Positions 13,650-22,820 of a stretch of DNA of 34,415 nt are shown here, piece by piece. Position 1 is the first letter of the stretch, and every line of letters begins with the position of its first letter. Below the pieces are notes generated by a model. That model was not told where the DNA came from and did not search any database. It was given only the letters and a program-made list of their open reading frames with translations. The DNA is from an uncultured Anaerolineae bacterium (GTDB taxonomy: Bacteria; Chloroflexota; Anaerolineae; Promineifilales; Promineifilaceae): positions 1 to 34,415 of the forward strand of contig CALEAD010000050.1 of NCBI GenBank assembly GCA_937943625.1. Direction: 5' to 3'. Both the position numbers and the translations under genes were made by a program.

Positions 13650-15042
13650 CTTTGCCTCGCAAAACGACGAAGGGAGTTTTAATGAGAATGTAGAGGTCCA
13701 TCCATAAGGAGTAGTTTTGAATGTAGTAGAGGTCATCTTCGGTGTGCAGATGCATCGGTTTATTGGAACGGCCGTTGACCTGCCACCAGCCAGTCATCCC
13801 CTGGGGGACAGCCAGGCGCTTATACTGCCACGGTTCATAGCGATCTACTAGCCAGGGTAACTCTGGCCGTGGGCCAACCAGACTCATATCACCACACAAC
13901 ACGTTTAGGAGTTGGGGCAGTTCGTCCAGGCTGGTGCACCGTAAAAAGCAACCGATGCGCGTGACGCGCGGATCCTCTGCTTGTTTGTGAATGAGGTCAC
14001 CATTGCCGTTTATGTAATTCACCTGGGCTTGCAGCTTTTCTGCACCGACAACCATCGTGCGAAATTTATACATATGGAAAAGACGGCCGTTTTCCCCCAC
14101 CCGCTTTTGGCGAAAGAGAACAGGCCCGGGTGTGTCCAGCTTGATCAGCACAGCAATAAACACCATGACCGGCAGCATGAACAGTAAAAGGGGCAACGCC
14201 AGGCTCAGGTCAAATATCCGCTTTACCAGGCGCTGTACATCGTTCAGCGCTGGATCGCGCAGGTTGATCATGGGCAACCCGCCAAAATCCTCTACCGTGG
14301 CGCGGTAAAGTGCCAAACTAAAGTGATCCGGCACGACACGCACTTGCACAGGCAAATCGTGCAGCGACAATACCAGCCTGTTCACCTGGACATAGGCGCG
14401 CTGGGGCAGAGCAATCACCACGTCACTGATATTGCTCTGCTGGATCACCTGCCGCGCTTCGACCAGGCGACCTAAAATGGGCAAATTTGTGGACCCATCA
14501 TCATCCAGATAACCAACCAGACGCAGGCCCATCCGGTTGTTTTCCTGAATCATGCGTCCGACGCGCCGCCCCACTTCTCCCGTGCCCACAATCAGCACAT
14601 GGCGTTCGACAGCCGGCACGCGCCACCATTTGCGGCACAGCCGCACGAACGACCGCCAGGCCAGCGAAAGCAACAGGTTGATCATCACAAACAAGAAGAA
14701 AAACCAGCGCGAAAAGTCACGGTCGGTGATGTACAAAAACCCGGCAAAAACCAGCGCAGCCAGGGCGGTGGCTAGGGTGACACTTTGCAGTTCGTCTACG
14801 ATTTTGTAAATATGGCGGGGGTCATAAACGCCTAGCAGCAAAAAGGCAGAAACCCATATCGTGAGTATGACCAGATAAAGCCAGGGGGAAAGGTGTGTCT
14901 GATCGAGAGGGCGCACAAAGTCGAGCTGCCAGAACTGCGGCCAGACACGCAGGCGGGACGCAAAAAAGAGAGCCGTCAAAACAGCCCCCACATCCGTCAT
15001 GATAGAGAATATGGCGTAATTAGCGCGAAAACGGCGAAGCAC
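13639..15042 (-). CDS. Undecaprenyl-phosphate sugar phosphotransferase (WbaP/WcaJ type)
   Basis: This 467-residue priming enzyme transfers a hexose-1-phosphate from a UDP-sugar to undecaprenyl phosphate, the first committed step of repeat-unit assembly. It has four or five N-terminal membrane helices (about 8-135), a CoA-binding-like Rossmann segment ([17 protein letters not shown], about 148) and a C-terminal bacterial sugar transferase domain. That domain starts [14 protein letters not shown] and contains [37 protein letters not shown] and [10 protein letters not shown]. The start is GTG 15042 with GGAGGA 8 nt upstream. The sugar (glucose or galactose) cannot be told. It has its own promoter and a long structured leader. 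Confidence 0.92.
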   Translation of the reverse strand: MLRRFRANYAIFSIMTDVGAVLTALFFASRLRVWPQFWQLDFVRPLDQTHLSPWLYLVILTIWVSAFLLLGVYDPRHIYKIVDELQSVTLATALAALVFAGFLYITDRDFSRWFFFLFVMINLLLSLAWRSFVRLCRKWWRVPAVERHVLIVGTGEVGRRVGRMIQENNRMGLRLVGYLDDDGSTNLPILGRLVEARQVIQQSNISDVVIALPQRAYVQVNRLVLSLHDLPVQVRVVPDHFSLALYRATVEDFGGLPMINLRDPALNDVQRLVKRIFDLSLALPLLLFMLPVMVFIAVLIKLDTPGPVLFRQKRVGENGRLFHMYKFRTMVVGAEKLQAQVNYINGNGDLIHKQAEDPRVTRIGCFLRCTSLDELPQLLNVLCGDMSLVGPRPELPWLVDRYEPWQYKRLAVPQGMTGWWQVNGRSNKPMHLHTEDDLYYIQNYSLWMDLYILIKTPFVVLRGKGAY

Positions 15043-15089
15043 TTCCGCTCCTCCTTACCGGCTCACCTTTTCAGCAAACAACAATCACA

Positions 15090-15124
15090 GAGGCACAGCA
15101 CAGAAATTTTTCTGCGCACGCCTC
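15090..15124 (-). promoter_or_regulatory. Leader stem-loop upstream of priming glycosyltransferase
   Basis: On the minus strand GAGGCGTGCGCAGAAA pairs with TTTCTGTGCTGTGCCTC, giving a stem of about 16 bp with three G-U pairs at its base, one bulged U and a tiny A-rich loop. It sits 48 nt upstream of the GTG start, inside a leader of about 200 nt, and has no T-tract, so it is not a normal terminator. Candidate antitermination or translation-control element for the RfaH/LoaP-like protein at 8442-8942. Confidence 0.5.
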
Positions 15125-15251
15125 TCCGTTTTCCACACTCTTGACGATTCTATCTAGACAGTGTTAACGACAATGGAAATATAACGAAAGTCCAAGAGAG
15201 CAACAGGCACCAAAAACAGTATATTCGATATGATAAGGTTTAACTTGGGCA

Positions 15252-15279
15252 ATTATAGCCCGCACAGACGCACAGGCAA
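15252..15279 (-). promoter_or_regulatory. Promoter of wbaP-like/wzy-like operon
   Basis: Minus-strand TTGCCT (15274-15279), 16-bp spacer, TATAAT (15252-15257). Transcription would start near 15245, giving a leader of about 200 nt before GTG 15042. The -10 context GGGCTATAAT is shared with the promoter at 9751. Confidence 0.6.
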
Positions 15280-15402
15280 CCGAAATCAAATCGCTACAGC
15301 AACTCTCGCAGAAAAAGCCCATGAATCAGCCAAAGGCGGTACATTGCCCGGCCACTCTTTTCTGTTTGTTTGTGTCAGGTAAATGAGCTGACAAATGAGT
15401 GA

Positions 15403-15452
15403 CCCCATCTCCCAACCCCCTTCCCCCGGTGGGGGAGGGCAGGGGTGGGGCA
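15403..15452. repeat. C/G-rich hairpin repeat
   Basis: CCCCATCTCCCAACCCCC and TTCCCCCGGTGGGGGAGGG form a long C-arm/G-arm hairpin (TCCCCC-GGT-GGGGGA core). It follows the end of the WecG-type gene. This kind of CCAACCCCCTTCCCCC element is a common dispersed repeat in cyanobacterial and Chloroflexota intergenic DNA and may reinforce termination of the upstream operon. Confidence 0.55.
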
Positions 15453-15467
15453 GTAATTCTAAATGTA

Positions 15468-15490
15468 GAAAAAAGCCCATGGGGCGTTAA
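15468..15490 (-). terminator. Short hairpin with T-tract after WecG-type gene
   Basis: On the minus strand, immediately after the TGA stop, GCCC-CAT-GGGC is followed by TTTTTTC. The stem is only 4-5 bp, so it is a weak intrinsic terminator. Together with the G/C-rich hairpin 20-70 nt further on, it separates the long operon from the independently promoted wbaP-like gene. Confidence 0.5.
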
Positions 15491-16258
15491 TCAGGCGTGT
15501 GGCATGAGTCCCAATCGCTGCTTGAAGACGCGCCAGAGAAAGAGGGGGTTGCCAAGGAGGTAACGTTTCCACAAACGGCGCGGCTCAATGAGCAGGCGGC
15601 CAAGCCATTCCAGGCCGTTGTCGGTCATCCATTGGGGGGCGCGTCGCAGTTCGCCGGAGACGTAGTCGAAGACGGCGCCGCCGGTCATAATGACGGGCAC
15701 ATTGAGATCATCTATGTTCTGGCTGAGCCATTTTTCTTGCAAGGGCATGCCAAAGCCTACAATTAGGATGTGGGGTTGGGATTGATTGATATGGTCGATC
15801 ACGGCCGTATTTTCCGCACTCCCCTTTTCCTTATTAAAATAACCATGTTGGATACCGGCAAAACGGAGTCGGGGATGTTTTGCCTGCATTTGCTGCGCCG
15901 CCTTGGCGGCAATACCCGGCTTTGCCCCCAGGAAAAAGAGGGCGAACTCATTCTGCTCGCACAGTTCAGCCAGATCCCAGGCAAAGTCGGCCCAGGTCAT
16001 GCGCGGGGGCGTGTCTATCCCCAAAAGCCTGGCCCCCAGGCGCACGCCGGCGCCATCCAGGCGCACGATGTCGGCGCGGTTGAAGAAGTCGCGTAGCCAT
16101 GGGTTTTCATAGGCCAGATTGAAGGCATGCACGTTACCAGACAGGATCACCGTTTTTTGTCCGGTTTGAATGTGGTTGTGAATGGCCGTTAACAATTCGG
16201 CCCGATCGCATAAAGTCAGGGGGATCCCCAATAGCTTAATCGCTGGCAACCTGTTCAT
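15491..16258 (-). CDS. WecG/TagA/CpsF family glycosyltransferase (GT26)
   Basis: This 255-residue enzyme transfers a sugar (often N-acetylmannosamine or its uronic acid) onto a lipid-linked acceptor. Family motifs: GIPLTLCDRAELL, VILSGNVHAFNLAYENPWLR, ADIVRLDGAGVRLGARLLG, the FFLGAKPGIAAKAAQQM segment, LIVGFGMPLQEKWL, and VFDYVSGELRRAPQWM then LEWLGRLLIEPRRLWKRYL at the C-terminus. Length is normal. The start ATG 16258 overlaps the methyltransferase by 23 nt. If its donor is UDP-ManNAc(A), loss of the wecB/wecC copies at 3069-3525 may matter. Confidence 0.9.
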   Translation of the reverse strand: MNRLPAIKLLGIPLTLCDRAELLTAIHNHIQTGQKTVILSGNVHAFNLAYENPWLRDFFNRADIVRLDGAGVRLGARLLGIDTPPRMTWADFAWDLAELCEQNEFALFFLGAKPGIAAKAAQQMQAKHPRLRFAGIQHGYFNKEKGSAENTAVIDHINQSQPHILIVGFGMPLQEKWLSQNIDDLNVPVIMTGGAVFDYVSGELRRAPQWMTDNGLEWLGRLLIEPRRLWKRYLLGNPLFLWRVFKQRLGLMPHA

Positions 16259-16928
16259 GAGCTACCCAGCCACCATATACCACAAAGGATTTGGTTAAAC
16301 CGAACACCTTTTCTTCATACAAATGGGCTTGCGGAAACAAAGCGCGCAGCTCTTGCCGTTTGAGCAAGCGAATTTGGCCTACTGCAGCACGGGCGCGGTT
16401 TCTATCAGGCACACGCTGGCGCCAGCCTAAGTTAAAGTGGCTGTGTAACCAGGCCCGCATCTCTAAAGGAAGCCATTGAAAGCCCACGAACAAGAAATGT
16501 GGCTCAATGGGGAAAAAATAGTTGGGCGTTTGCACGAAGTAACGCCGCCCGACCCGTTGTACCTCTTGGGCCATCCTTTGCTGTTGTGCCCATGCGCCCA
16601 CATGCTCAATCACCGAGTTGGAAAAGACGACCTCAAACTGCCCATCGGCAAACTGCGTCATCTGGGTCGCGTCTCCGGTTACGCTGACAAAGTTGGGGTA
16701 AGAAACGTCCGGCGCATCAACGTTGAGCAATGTCACCACTATGTCTGGCTCTTGGGCAAAGCCCATCACTTCCCAAAAACGTTGTTGTCCGCCAACATCT
16801 AAAATGGTCAGGGGGCGCGGGACGCTGCTTAACAGTTGCCGGAACAGGGCGAACCGTTTGCGTCTCATGTGGGCCGCCAGTGAATCGGAACGGCCGTTGT
16901 CATAAATAGGGCGTAGGAAGGAATTCAT
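16236..16928 (-). CDS. Class I SAM-dependent methyltransferase
   Basis: 230 residues. SAM motif I is TILDVGGQQRFWE (about 41-53). VTLLNVDAPD ends the second strand with its acidic residue. FEVVFSNSVIEHVGAW is the Methyltransf_11-type 'N-S-V-I-E-H' motif. RRYFVQTPNYFFPIEPHFLF follows and is typical of the Methyltransf_23/UbiE-like group in glycan clusters. Likely methylates a sugar or processes a glycan intermediate; the substrate is unknown. It sits 8 nt after the GT4 gene and overlaps the WecG-type gene, so it belongs to the operon. Confidence 0.8.
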   Translation of the reverse strand: MNSFLRPIYDNGRSDSLAAHMRRKRFALFRQLLSSVPRPLTILDVGGQQRFWEVMGFAQEPDIVVTLLNVDAPDVSYPNFVSVTGDATQMTQFADGQFEVVFSNSVIEHVGAWAQQQRMAQEVQRVGRRYFVQTPNYFFPIEPHFLFVGFQWLPLEMRAWLHSHFNLGWRQRVPDRNRARAAVGQIRLLKRQELRALFPQAHLYEEKVFGLTKSFVVYGGWVAHEQVASD

Positions 16929-16936
16929 TTTCTGTT

Positions 16937-18121
16937 TTATGGTCTTGACTCAATTGCATGATGGCTTGTTTTCGTGGGCAGGAGCTGTTCATAAAGGGAA
17001 ATATAGGCGGCCACACTTTTGTCCACAGAAAAATCTTCGATTACACGCTGTCTACCCGCCTGGCGCAAAGAATCAGCCAGACCAGGGTCTTGGAGCACAG
17101 TGATCGCTGCTTGCGCCAGCGCCGCTGCGTTGCCCGCCGGAACCAGGATGCCATTTTGCCCATTGGTGATGATTTCCCGACAGCTGCCTAAATCATTAGC
17201 AACGACGGGCACACCAGCGGCCAGCGCTTCTAACAAGACATTGGGCAATCCTTCGTACAGGGATGGCAAAATAAAAAGTTGGCTAATGGCTAACAACTGA
17301 GGAATGTCCTGGCGCACTCCCAGCAAATGGACGTAGCTCTCTAGCCCGGCAGCGTTAATTTGTTGCGTCAGGGTCGCTTGTAAGTCACCTTCGCCAACAA
17401 GTAGAAAATGGGCGTCAGGAATTGCTTCACGGATGGTGGGGACGGCTTCTAACAAGTAGCGGTGCCCTTTTTGGGGAAAAAGGTGGGCAACGGTAAGAAT
17501 GATGGGGTTTGTCTGCCCAATGCCCAAGTTTTGCCGTAGTTGTTGCTTTTGCTCAGGGGTAAGGGTGCAATCGTATCTGCCGGCATCTATGCCGCTGTAT
17601 ATGGTGTGCAATTTGGCGGCTTGAATACCTTGCCCAATGCAGAATTGGCGCGTCTCCTCGGAAACGGTACTCATTTTGTGTACGAAAAAGGAGTTGGCAA
17701 CAAGGCGGTCAGAGGTCAACAGCCATTGGGGACGGCCGTGTAGCAAACTGCGCTGGGAAGATACGCGCAGGGGAACCCGTGCCAGCCAAGCAATGGGGGG
17801 GCCAATGATGTTGCTGTAGTGGGTGAAAGTTTGTACGACATCGGGGCGGGTCTGGCACATGAGGCGGTAGAGGCGGTAAAGGCCGCGCAGGGTGGCAAGG
17901 ATAGTGGCAATGGGGTGATAACGGCCGTTTCCCCCCTTCATCCGCAAGTTAATAATCTCTAAACCATACTGCGCCTCAAACAGCGGCACATAGTTGGCGA
18001 TGTCATACATCGTCACCACAGTGACCGCATGACCCGCCTCTTTGAGACCGCGCGCCAGCGTGAGCATCGCTTTTTGTGCGCCACCAGCGGCCATTTGCGT
18101 GTTGAGTAATAAGACCTTCAT
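16937..18121 (-). CDS. GT4 glycosyltransferase
   Basis: About 394 residues from ATG 18121, which overlaps the preceding GT4 stop as ATGA; the open frame extends to 18160 but the upstream part is spurious. The GT-B fold starts MKVLLLNTQMAAGGAQKAML, with the glycine-rich acceptor loop. The C-terminal donor domain has ILTVAHLFPQKGHRYLLEAV, HFLLVGEGDLQATL, and the E-x7-E motif in SLYEGLPNVLLEALAAGVPV. Retaining transfer from a nucleotide sugar is expected. The specific sugar is unknown. It is the third of three consecutive GT4 enzymes. Confidence 0.88.
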   Translation of the reverse strand: MKVLLLNTQMAAGGAQKAMLTLARGLKEAGHAVTVVTMYDIANYVPLFEAQYGLEIINLRMKGGNGRYHPIATILATLRGLYRLYRLMCQTRPDVVQTFTHYSNIIGPPIAWLARVPLRVSSQRSLLHGRPQWLLTSDRLVANSFFVHKMSTVSEETRQFCIGQGIQAAKLHTIYSGIDAGRYDCTLTPEQKQQLRQNLGIGQTNPIILTVAHLFPQKGHRYLLEAVPTIREAIPDAHFLLVGEGDLQATLTQQINAAGLESYVHLLGVRQDIPQLLAISQLFILPSLYEGLPNVLLEALAAGVPVVANDLGSCREIITNGQNGILVPAGNAAALAQAAITVLQDPGLADSLRQAGRQRVIEDFSVDKSVAAYISLYEQLLPTKTSHHAIESRP

Positions 18122-19308
18122 GATCGTGTGGAAGAGTTGCTTTGCTGTAGCGCCATCCACGTTTGCGTGGCCACATTGCGCCAGTTAGCCTGGGTTTCCA
18201 CGTGTTTACGGCCGTTTTCTCCCAACCGCCTGGCATATACCTCATCTCGCAAAAGCGCCTTGAGCGCCTCGGCCACGCCAACCACATCATCCGGCTCCAC
18301 CAGCAAACCGGTGACACCATCCTCTACGGCATCCACCACGCCGCCATGCCGGCCGGCCACCACTGGGCGCGCACACGCCGAAGCCTCCAGCAGCGCAATG
18401 CCAAACCCCTCAACCTGAATCCCTTCCTGGCGACTGAGCAAAACATACACATCGCACGCTGCGTATAAGGCCGCTTTCTCTGCATCGGGCACAAATCCGG
18501 TAAAAACGACCTTTTGCGTCAGGTCAAGCTGTTGTACCAATTGGCGCAGCTTAGCCTCATTCTCCCCTTTTCCGGCAATCACATAGATAGCGTTGGGGTG
18601 CGCGGCGAAGACAGATGGTAAGGCTTGCAAAACCACATCATGCCCTTTGCGCGCCGTTAAGCGCGCCAAGGTCAAAATCACCTGCTTCCCCTGAAGCCCA
18701 TAGCGGCTTTTCACCTCAGCAATTTCCGCAGCAGTCGCCCGCCACTTATCCGGGTCAGCCCCCAACGGGACGACCTTTATTTTACCCTCGTCAACGCCAA
18801 ATTGACAGAGAAGCTCCTTTGTGTAATGGCTAATGCTCAGCACAACGCTGGCCTGCCTGAATACATAGCCGGCCAGCCATTGGCTAACCCTGTTGGCCCT
18901 GGCAATAAATATCTCTGTGCCATACGCGCTCACGGCATAGGGAATACGCAACAGCCTGGATATCAGCCATATCACCAGACCCGGGCGCCAATCGGAAGCA
19001 AGCAACAGCCTTGGCTTGCACTCGGCAGCCACGCTCAAAGTGGTGATGAACCGGTGCCAATGGCGAAACAGGCCAACTTGATACTCCTCGGCCCGCACCA
19101 CGCGAAAGTTTAGCCCCTGATCAAAGGCTACGTTTTGCGCGTTTCTTCTGGCGGCCACCACGACGGTTTTATGGCCAAGCTGATTGAGCGCGTTGGCCAA
19201 TTCAAAGCTATAGGTCGCCACGCCCCCACCAATGGGCAAAAACTCATTGGTGAGAAAAAGCAGGTCACATGGGAGTTCCGGGGGCGCAGTTTCCTGATTC
19301 GTATCCAT
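18118..19308 (-). CDS. GT4 glycosyltransferase
   Basis: About 396 residues from ATG 19308 (MDTNQETAPPELPCDLLFLT). The ATG shares its A with the TGA of the preceding gene, and AAGGAGAG sits 3 nt upstream. The longer frame to 19365 starts inside that gene and is unlikely. The N-terminal domain has NEFLPIGGGVATYSFELANA; the donor domain has LTLARLTARKGHDVVLQAL, IYVIAGKGENEAKL, and an E-x7-E in VEGFGIALLEASACARPVVA. The PIGGGVATY loop resembles the PimB-like or capsular GT4 subgroup, without telling the substrate. Confidence 0.88.
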   Translation of the reverse strand: MDTNQETAPPELPCDLLFLTNEFLPIGGGVATYSFELANALNQLGHKTVVVAARRNAQNVAFDQGLNFRVVRAEEYQVGLFRHWHRFITTLSVAAECKPRLLLASDWRPGLVIWLISRLLRIPYAVSAYGTEIFIARANRVSQWLAGYVFRQASVVLSISHYTKELLCQFGVDEGKIKVVPLGADPDKWRATAAEIAEVKSRYGLQGKQVILTLARLTARKGHDVVLQALPSVFAAHPNAIYVIAGKGENEAKLRQLVQQLDLTQKVVFTGFVPDAEKAALYAACDVYVLLSRQEGIQVEGFGIALLEASACARPVVAGRHGGVVDAVEDGVTGLLVEPDDVVGVAEALKALLRDEVYARRLGENGRKHVETQANWRNVATQTWMALQQSNSSTRS

Positions 19309-20495
19309 CAACTCTCCTTCTGCGCAAGCAACACATCGGCAAACTGACGGGCAATAGATTCCCAAGAAAATTGCATACTCAAAACTCTAGCTGCATTGCC
19401 CAAACGGCGGCGCTTTTCAGAAGAGGTTGCCAAATCTAGCAGGGCCTGGAAAAGTGCGTTCGTGTCTCCCAAGGGCGTTAGCTCCACATTTTCCCCGCTG
19501 ACAAAAATGGCTGGCGTGGCCGGCCCTTTGGTGGAAAGGGTGGGCAAGCCGTGCGCCATCCCCGCTAAGGCGGAGGTTCTTCTGGTTGTCAGGCCATCTT
19601 TGTAGGGCACGGCATAAATGTCGGAGGCGAAAAGATAGTCGCTCACTTCATCCACCGGGCAATCATGCACCCAGATAAGGTGGCTTTCTAGCCCTTCTTG
19701 TGCCACCAGGCTTTTGATTGTTGCCAGATATGGATGGCTATGCGGCCGTACCTGACCAATCAACAATAAGTGTGCAGGATGACCGGAGTTGTGTAGTTTG
19801 CCCACAGCCTGCACCAAAGCCTCCAGGTTTTTGTCAGGGTAAATCAGGCCAAAATGGCTGATGAGTAGCTGATGGGAGGTAATACCGAGCTTTTGCCGCA
19901 CTTGCCGATAGATGGCGTCGCGGTTTTGCCATTTTTCATGGTCGGGAAGAATGTTACTGCCCACAGGGATGAGATGGTGTTTGTTTTGCGCCTTAGGGTA
20001 CAGCCATAGCAGTTCTTGACGGTGCTTTTCATTGGTAACGATGATTTGGTGGCTGAGGGCGGATATAGCGAAGGCGTTGAGCCGGGTTGGGGATAGTGGG
20101 GAGGGGTAGGTTAGGGTGTGGAAGGTTGTGATGAGACGGCCGTACCGTTGTGCCAGCCAGGCTAATATGCTGTTGTAAGGTGACCGTTTATGCCCATAGA
20201 GGGCGGGCTGGTACTGCCAGGAAATCCAGTCGTAAGCGTTGTGCTGCCACAAATCTCGCACTATGTTTAGGGTGGTCATTTGCCATTTGTCTATCAGCGG
20301 CCATACGCGCACGCCGGGGGGTATCTGTTGCGGCCCCACGTAGGTGGCGCTGGTTAGCACATCTATGGCCACATTTTGCCGGGAGAGGTGTTGTACCAGG
20401 TGGTAGGTGTAGTCGCCGATGCCGCACATTTTGCCAGAGGCTTGGGGGGGAAATGTGCTGGAAAGGACGCAGAGTCTCATGGCTGTTTGGATCAC
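19308..20495 (-). CDS. GT4-like glycosyltransferase
   Basis: 395 residues from a GTG at 20495 that overlaps the preceding stop (GTGA); an ATG at 20480 (MRLCVLSSTFPP) is an alternative. The GT-B N-terminal domain begins LCVLSSTFPPQASGKMCGIG with DYTYHLVQHL; the donor domain includes ISHFGLIYPDKNLEALVQAV and HLLLIGQVRPHSHPYL. The usual E-x7-E region is diverged: YAVPYKDGLTTRRTSALAGM lacks the first Glu, so catalytic details may differ. Context makes it one of the repeat-unit assembly enzymes. Confidence 0.8.
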   Translation of the reverse strand: MIQTAMRLCVLSSTFPPQASGKMCGIGDYTYHLVQHLSRQNVAIDVLTSATYVGPQQIPPGVRVWPLIDKWQMTTLNIVRDLWQHNAYDWISWQYQPALYGHKRSPYNSILAWLAQRYGRLITTFHTLTYPSPLSPTRLNAFAISALSHQIIVTNEKHRQELLWLYPKAQNKHHLIPVGSNILPDHEKWQNRDAIYRQVRQKLGITSHQLLISHFGLIYPDKNLEALVQAVGKLHNSGHPAHLLLIGQVRPHSHPYLATIKSLVAQEGLESHLIWVHDCPVDEVSDYLFASDIYAVPYKDGLTTRRTSALAGMAHGLPTLSTKGPATPAIFVSGENVELTPLGDTNALFQALLDLATSSEKRRRLGNAARVLSMQFSWESIARQFADVLLAQKES

Positions 20496-21931
20496 TTTGG
20501 CGGAAGGGAAGGTTTGGGCGTAACGGCCGTTAACGCCACAGTCAGGCCGGCCAGCAAAAAATAGAGCGCGCCCACTTGCGTATACCCGCCGTAAGAGTAC
20601 CCCCCATACAAAATAGACATGGTAGAAATTATCGCAAAAACCAGTAACGCCATTGCCAACGGCCTATCGTGGTATTTCAGCCGCTTATAGAGGCGCCACG
20701 TCAGCGACACAATGGCAAAAAGAAAGAGCGCAAAGGCAAAAGCCCCGACCAGACCCGTTTCCGCCAGCACCTGCAACCCGGCATGATGGGTATTGAAGCT
20801 CCTTTCGGCGCTGATTCTCATAAAACTTTGCGACTCTGGGGCAATGTAGTTTGCTAATTGCGGGCGGAAATTGTCTGGACCAACGCCGAACAGTGGGTTT
20901 TGGCGAAACATCGCCAAAGCTGCTTGCCAGATGTAGAAGCGGAAGCCAATCGTAGATTGGCCCGGGTTGGTGAGTTGTTCCCAGATGGAGATGAGGCGGC
21001 CCCAGGCGGCGCTACTGCTGAGGAGTACGGCCGTTCCCCCCACCGCCGCGCCAAAAATGAGCAGCAGCTTGGTTTTCTGCACCTTAAGAAAAGGAATCAG
21101 CGAAATGAGCGTTGCTATGGCGCAATCTAGCCACGCCCCGCGCGTATTGGCAACCACCAGCCCAATCACCACCATGCCCAAAATAGAGAAATAGAGCCAC
21201 GATTGTTTCGTTTTGCGGTTATAAAGCCACAAATTAAACGCAAGAATATAGCCAATGGTGAGATACCACCCCAGGCCGTTGCCCAATGTGCCCGTTGCGC
21301 GCGGAAAAACAGGCCCGCCAGAAACGGAACTGACATAGAGCAAACCGGTGTTGGTGATTCTTTGCCAGAATCCCAAGGCGGCCTCAAAAAACATAAAGCC
21401 GAGCAAAAACCAGATGACTTTGCTGACATCTTTTTTGCTCAAGATGACCAGACGCACCGTGTAGAAGGTGAGGGCGGTGGCGAAAAAGTAGGTGAAGCCG
21501 GGGCGGGCGGCGGCACTATCTACCGCGAAAACGGCTGCTATTCCATAAGCAGTAATCAACAAAACAAGTGCCACATCTATCCAATAAATTTTCAGCTTAC
21601 GCTGTACAAGGAAAAAGCGGTACACCACGGCCACGGCAAACACACCCACAAAAACCGCATAAAAAAGCAACCGATTATAGCCCAATATCTGTATCTGCTC
21701 CGCCTGCCGCCAGCTTAAAAGCGACTCGTACAGGATGATGGCAAAAACCAGCGTGACCGGATAACGAATGGAGAAGCCTAAAAAGAAGATGCTGCCTAAC
21801 AGGACAGCCAGCAACGCAGCCCGCTCTGTTAGCACAATGGTTTGCAATGTTAGCACGGCAACGGCCGTTGCCGCTCCTATCAACAGCATCAGCCCGCCAT
21901 TTTTTACAGATAATTGCTTAAACGTCCCCAT
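20492..21931 (-). CDS. O-antigen ligase/polymerase family membrane protein (Wzy_C), second copy
   Basis: 479 residues with about a dozen membrane segments. Wzy_C features: VVANTRGAWLDCAIATLI (the conserved R-x-x-W), then GFRFYIWQAALAMFRQNPLF, GVGPDNFRP, and NTHHAGLQVLAETGLVGAFA. It lies within the main operon, overlapping the next GT4 gene, whereas the other Wzy_C protein (12339-13649) follows the priming enzyme. One may polymerise and the other ligate or cap; sequence alone does not decide. The start ATG 21931 is the only sensible choice. Confidence 0.82.
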   Translation of the reverse strand: MGTFKQLSVKNGGLMLLIGAATAVAVLTLQTIVLTERAALLAVLLGSIFFLGFSIRYPVTLVFAIILYESLLSWRQAEQIQILGYNRLLFYAVFVGVFAVAVVYRFFLVQRKLKIYWIDVALVLLITAYGIAAVFAVDSAAARPGFTYFFATALTFYTVRLVILSKKDVSKVIWFLLGFMFFEAALGFWQRITNTGLLYVSSVSGGPVFPRATGTLGNGLGWYLTIGYILAFNLWLYNRKTKQSWLYFSILGMVVIGLVVANTRGAWLDCAIATLISLIPFLKVQKTKLLLIFGAAVGGTAVLLSSSAAWGRLISIWEQLTNPGQSTIGFRFYIWQAALAMFRQNPLFGVGPDNFRPQLANYIAPESQSFMRISAERSFNTHHAGLQVLAETGLVGAFAFALFLFAIVSLTWRLYKRLKYHDRPLAMALLVFAIISTMSILYGGYSYGGYTQVGALYFLLAGLTVALTAVTPKPSLPPK

Positions 21932-21938
21932 ACCACTG

Positions 21939-22745
21939 CTACAATGTCACAAAAAAATTGTTGGCGAGACAGCCTAACGCCGCTTCTACCAAAGTGGGAA
22001 ACGGCCGTTCTGCTACAGTTAACACCGCTACATCTAGCCGCACCAACGTCCCATCACACTCACAATAAACGTCACGATACCCATAAGCGGCCAGCATCGC
22101 AAAAATATCTTGTGGCTTGTAGCCATATTTTTGCGTGTGTGCCTCTTCAATTTCCAGCAGCAACTTGGGCTGATACGCGCCAATCACCTCAACCGCGCCG
22201 CGCAAAGCCAACAACTCCGCCCCCTCGATGTCCATCTTGATAAAATCTACCCGCGCCAGGTTGTGCCGAATGCAAAAAGCATCAATCGTTGTCAACTGAA
22301 TCTGGATGCATTCGCCTGCTTCTTGCGCTTCAGGCGGGTGTAAATGCGCGCGGCCGTGACTGGGTAACCCCTGCCGCTGCGGCACAAATAGTACGGCCGT
22401 GCCCTCATGGTCGCTCATGCCCACGTTATAGGGCCGCACGTTGGTGAGCCGCGCTTTAGCCATATTGGCTACCAACCCCTGGTAAGTGGCCGGGAGCGGT
22501 TCAAAGGCAAATACCTGACCCGTTTCACCCACTATCTTGGCCAGGTAAAAGGCATACGTGCCCAGGTTCGCCCCCACATCCAGACAAATATCTCCCGCGC
22601 GCGCAAAATGAGACAGGTGCGCCGACTCTGCATCGCGGTAGGCATACCGGCTAAATTCGCGCCTCTGCTGCCACGCTTCTACGAGCATGTATGCCCGCCA
22701 GCCAAAAAGGTTGTATAAAAATCGCCTGACCATATCGCTTGCCAC
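21939..22745 (-). CDS. FkbM family methyltransferase
   Basis: 268 residues. SAM-binding motif CLDVGANLGTYAFYLAK is at about 54-70. VFAFEPLPATYQGLVANM supplies the acidic residue of the second strand. DFIKMDIEGAELLALRGA is the FkbM hallmark, and KLLLEIEEAHTQKYGY follows. FkbM-type enzymes O-methylate sugars or small molecules, and in polysaccharide clusters typically cap or decorate the glycan. Start ATG 22745; M5 is an alternative. It is 7 nt from the next gene, and a 75-nt gap without recognisable signal separates it from the upstream flippase gene. Confidence 0.88.
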   Translation of the reverse strand: MASDMVRRFLYNLFGWRAYMLVEAWQQRREFSRYAYRDAESAHLSHFARAGDICLDVGANLGTYAFYLAKIVGETGQVFAFEPLPATYQGLVANMAKARLTNVRPYNVGMSDHEGTAVLFVPQRQGLPSHGRAHLHPPEAQEAGECIQIQLTTIDAFCIRHNLARVDFIKMDIEGAELLALRGAVEVIGAYQPKLLLEIEEAHTQKYGYKPQDIFAMLAAYGYRDVYCECDGTLVRLDVAVLTVAERPFPTLVEAALGCLANNFFVTL

Positions 22746-22820
22746 TCTATGATTCAGATTTGACCGATCTGCGGCAATTGGTCCAATCTTGCCGGCTTGA
22801 ACTGCCTGATGGCAACCCGG

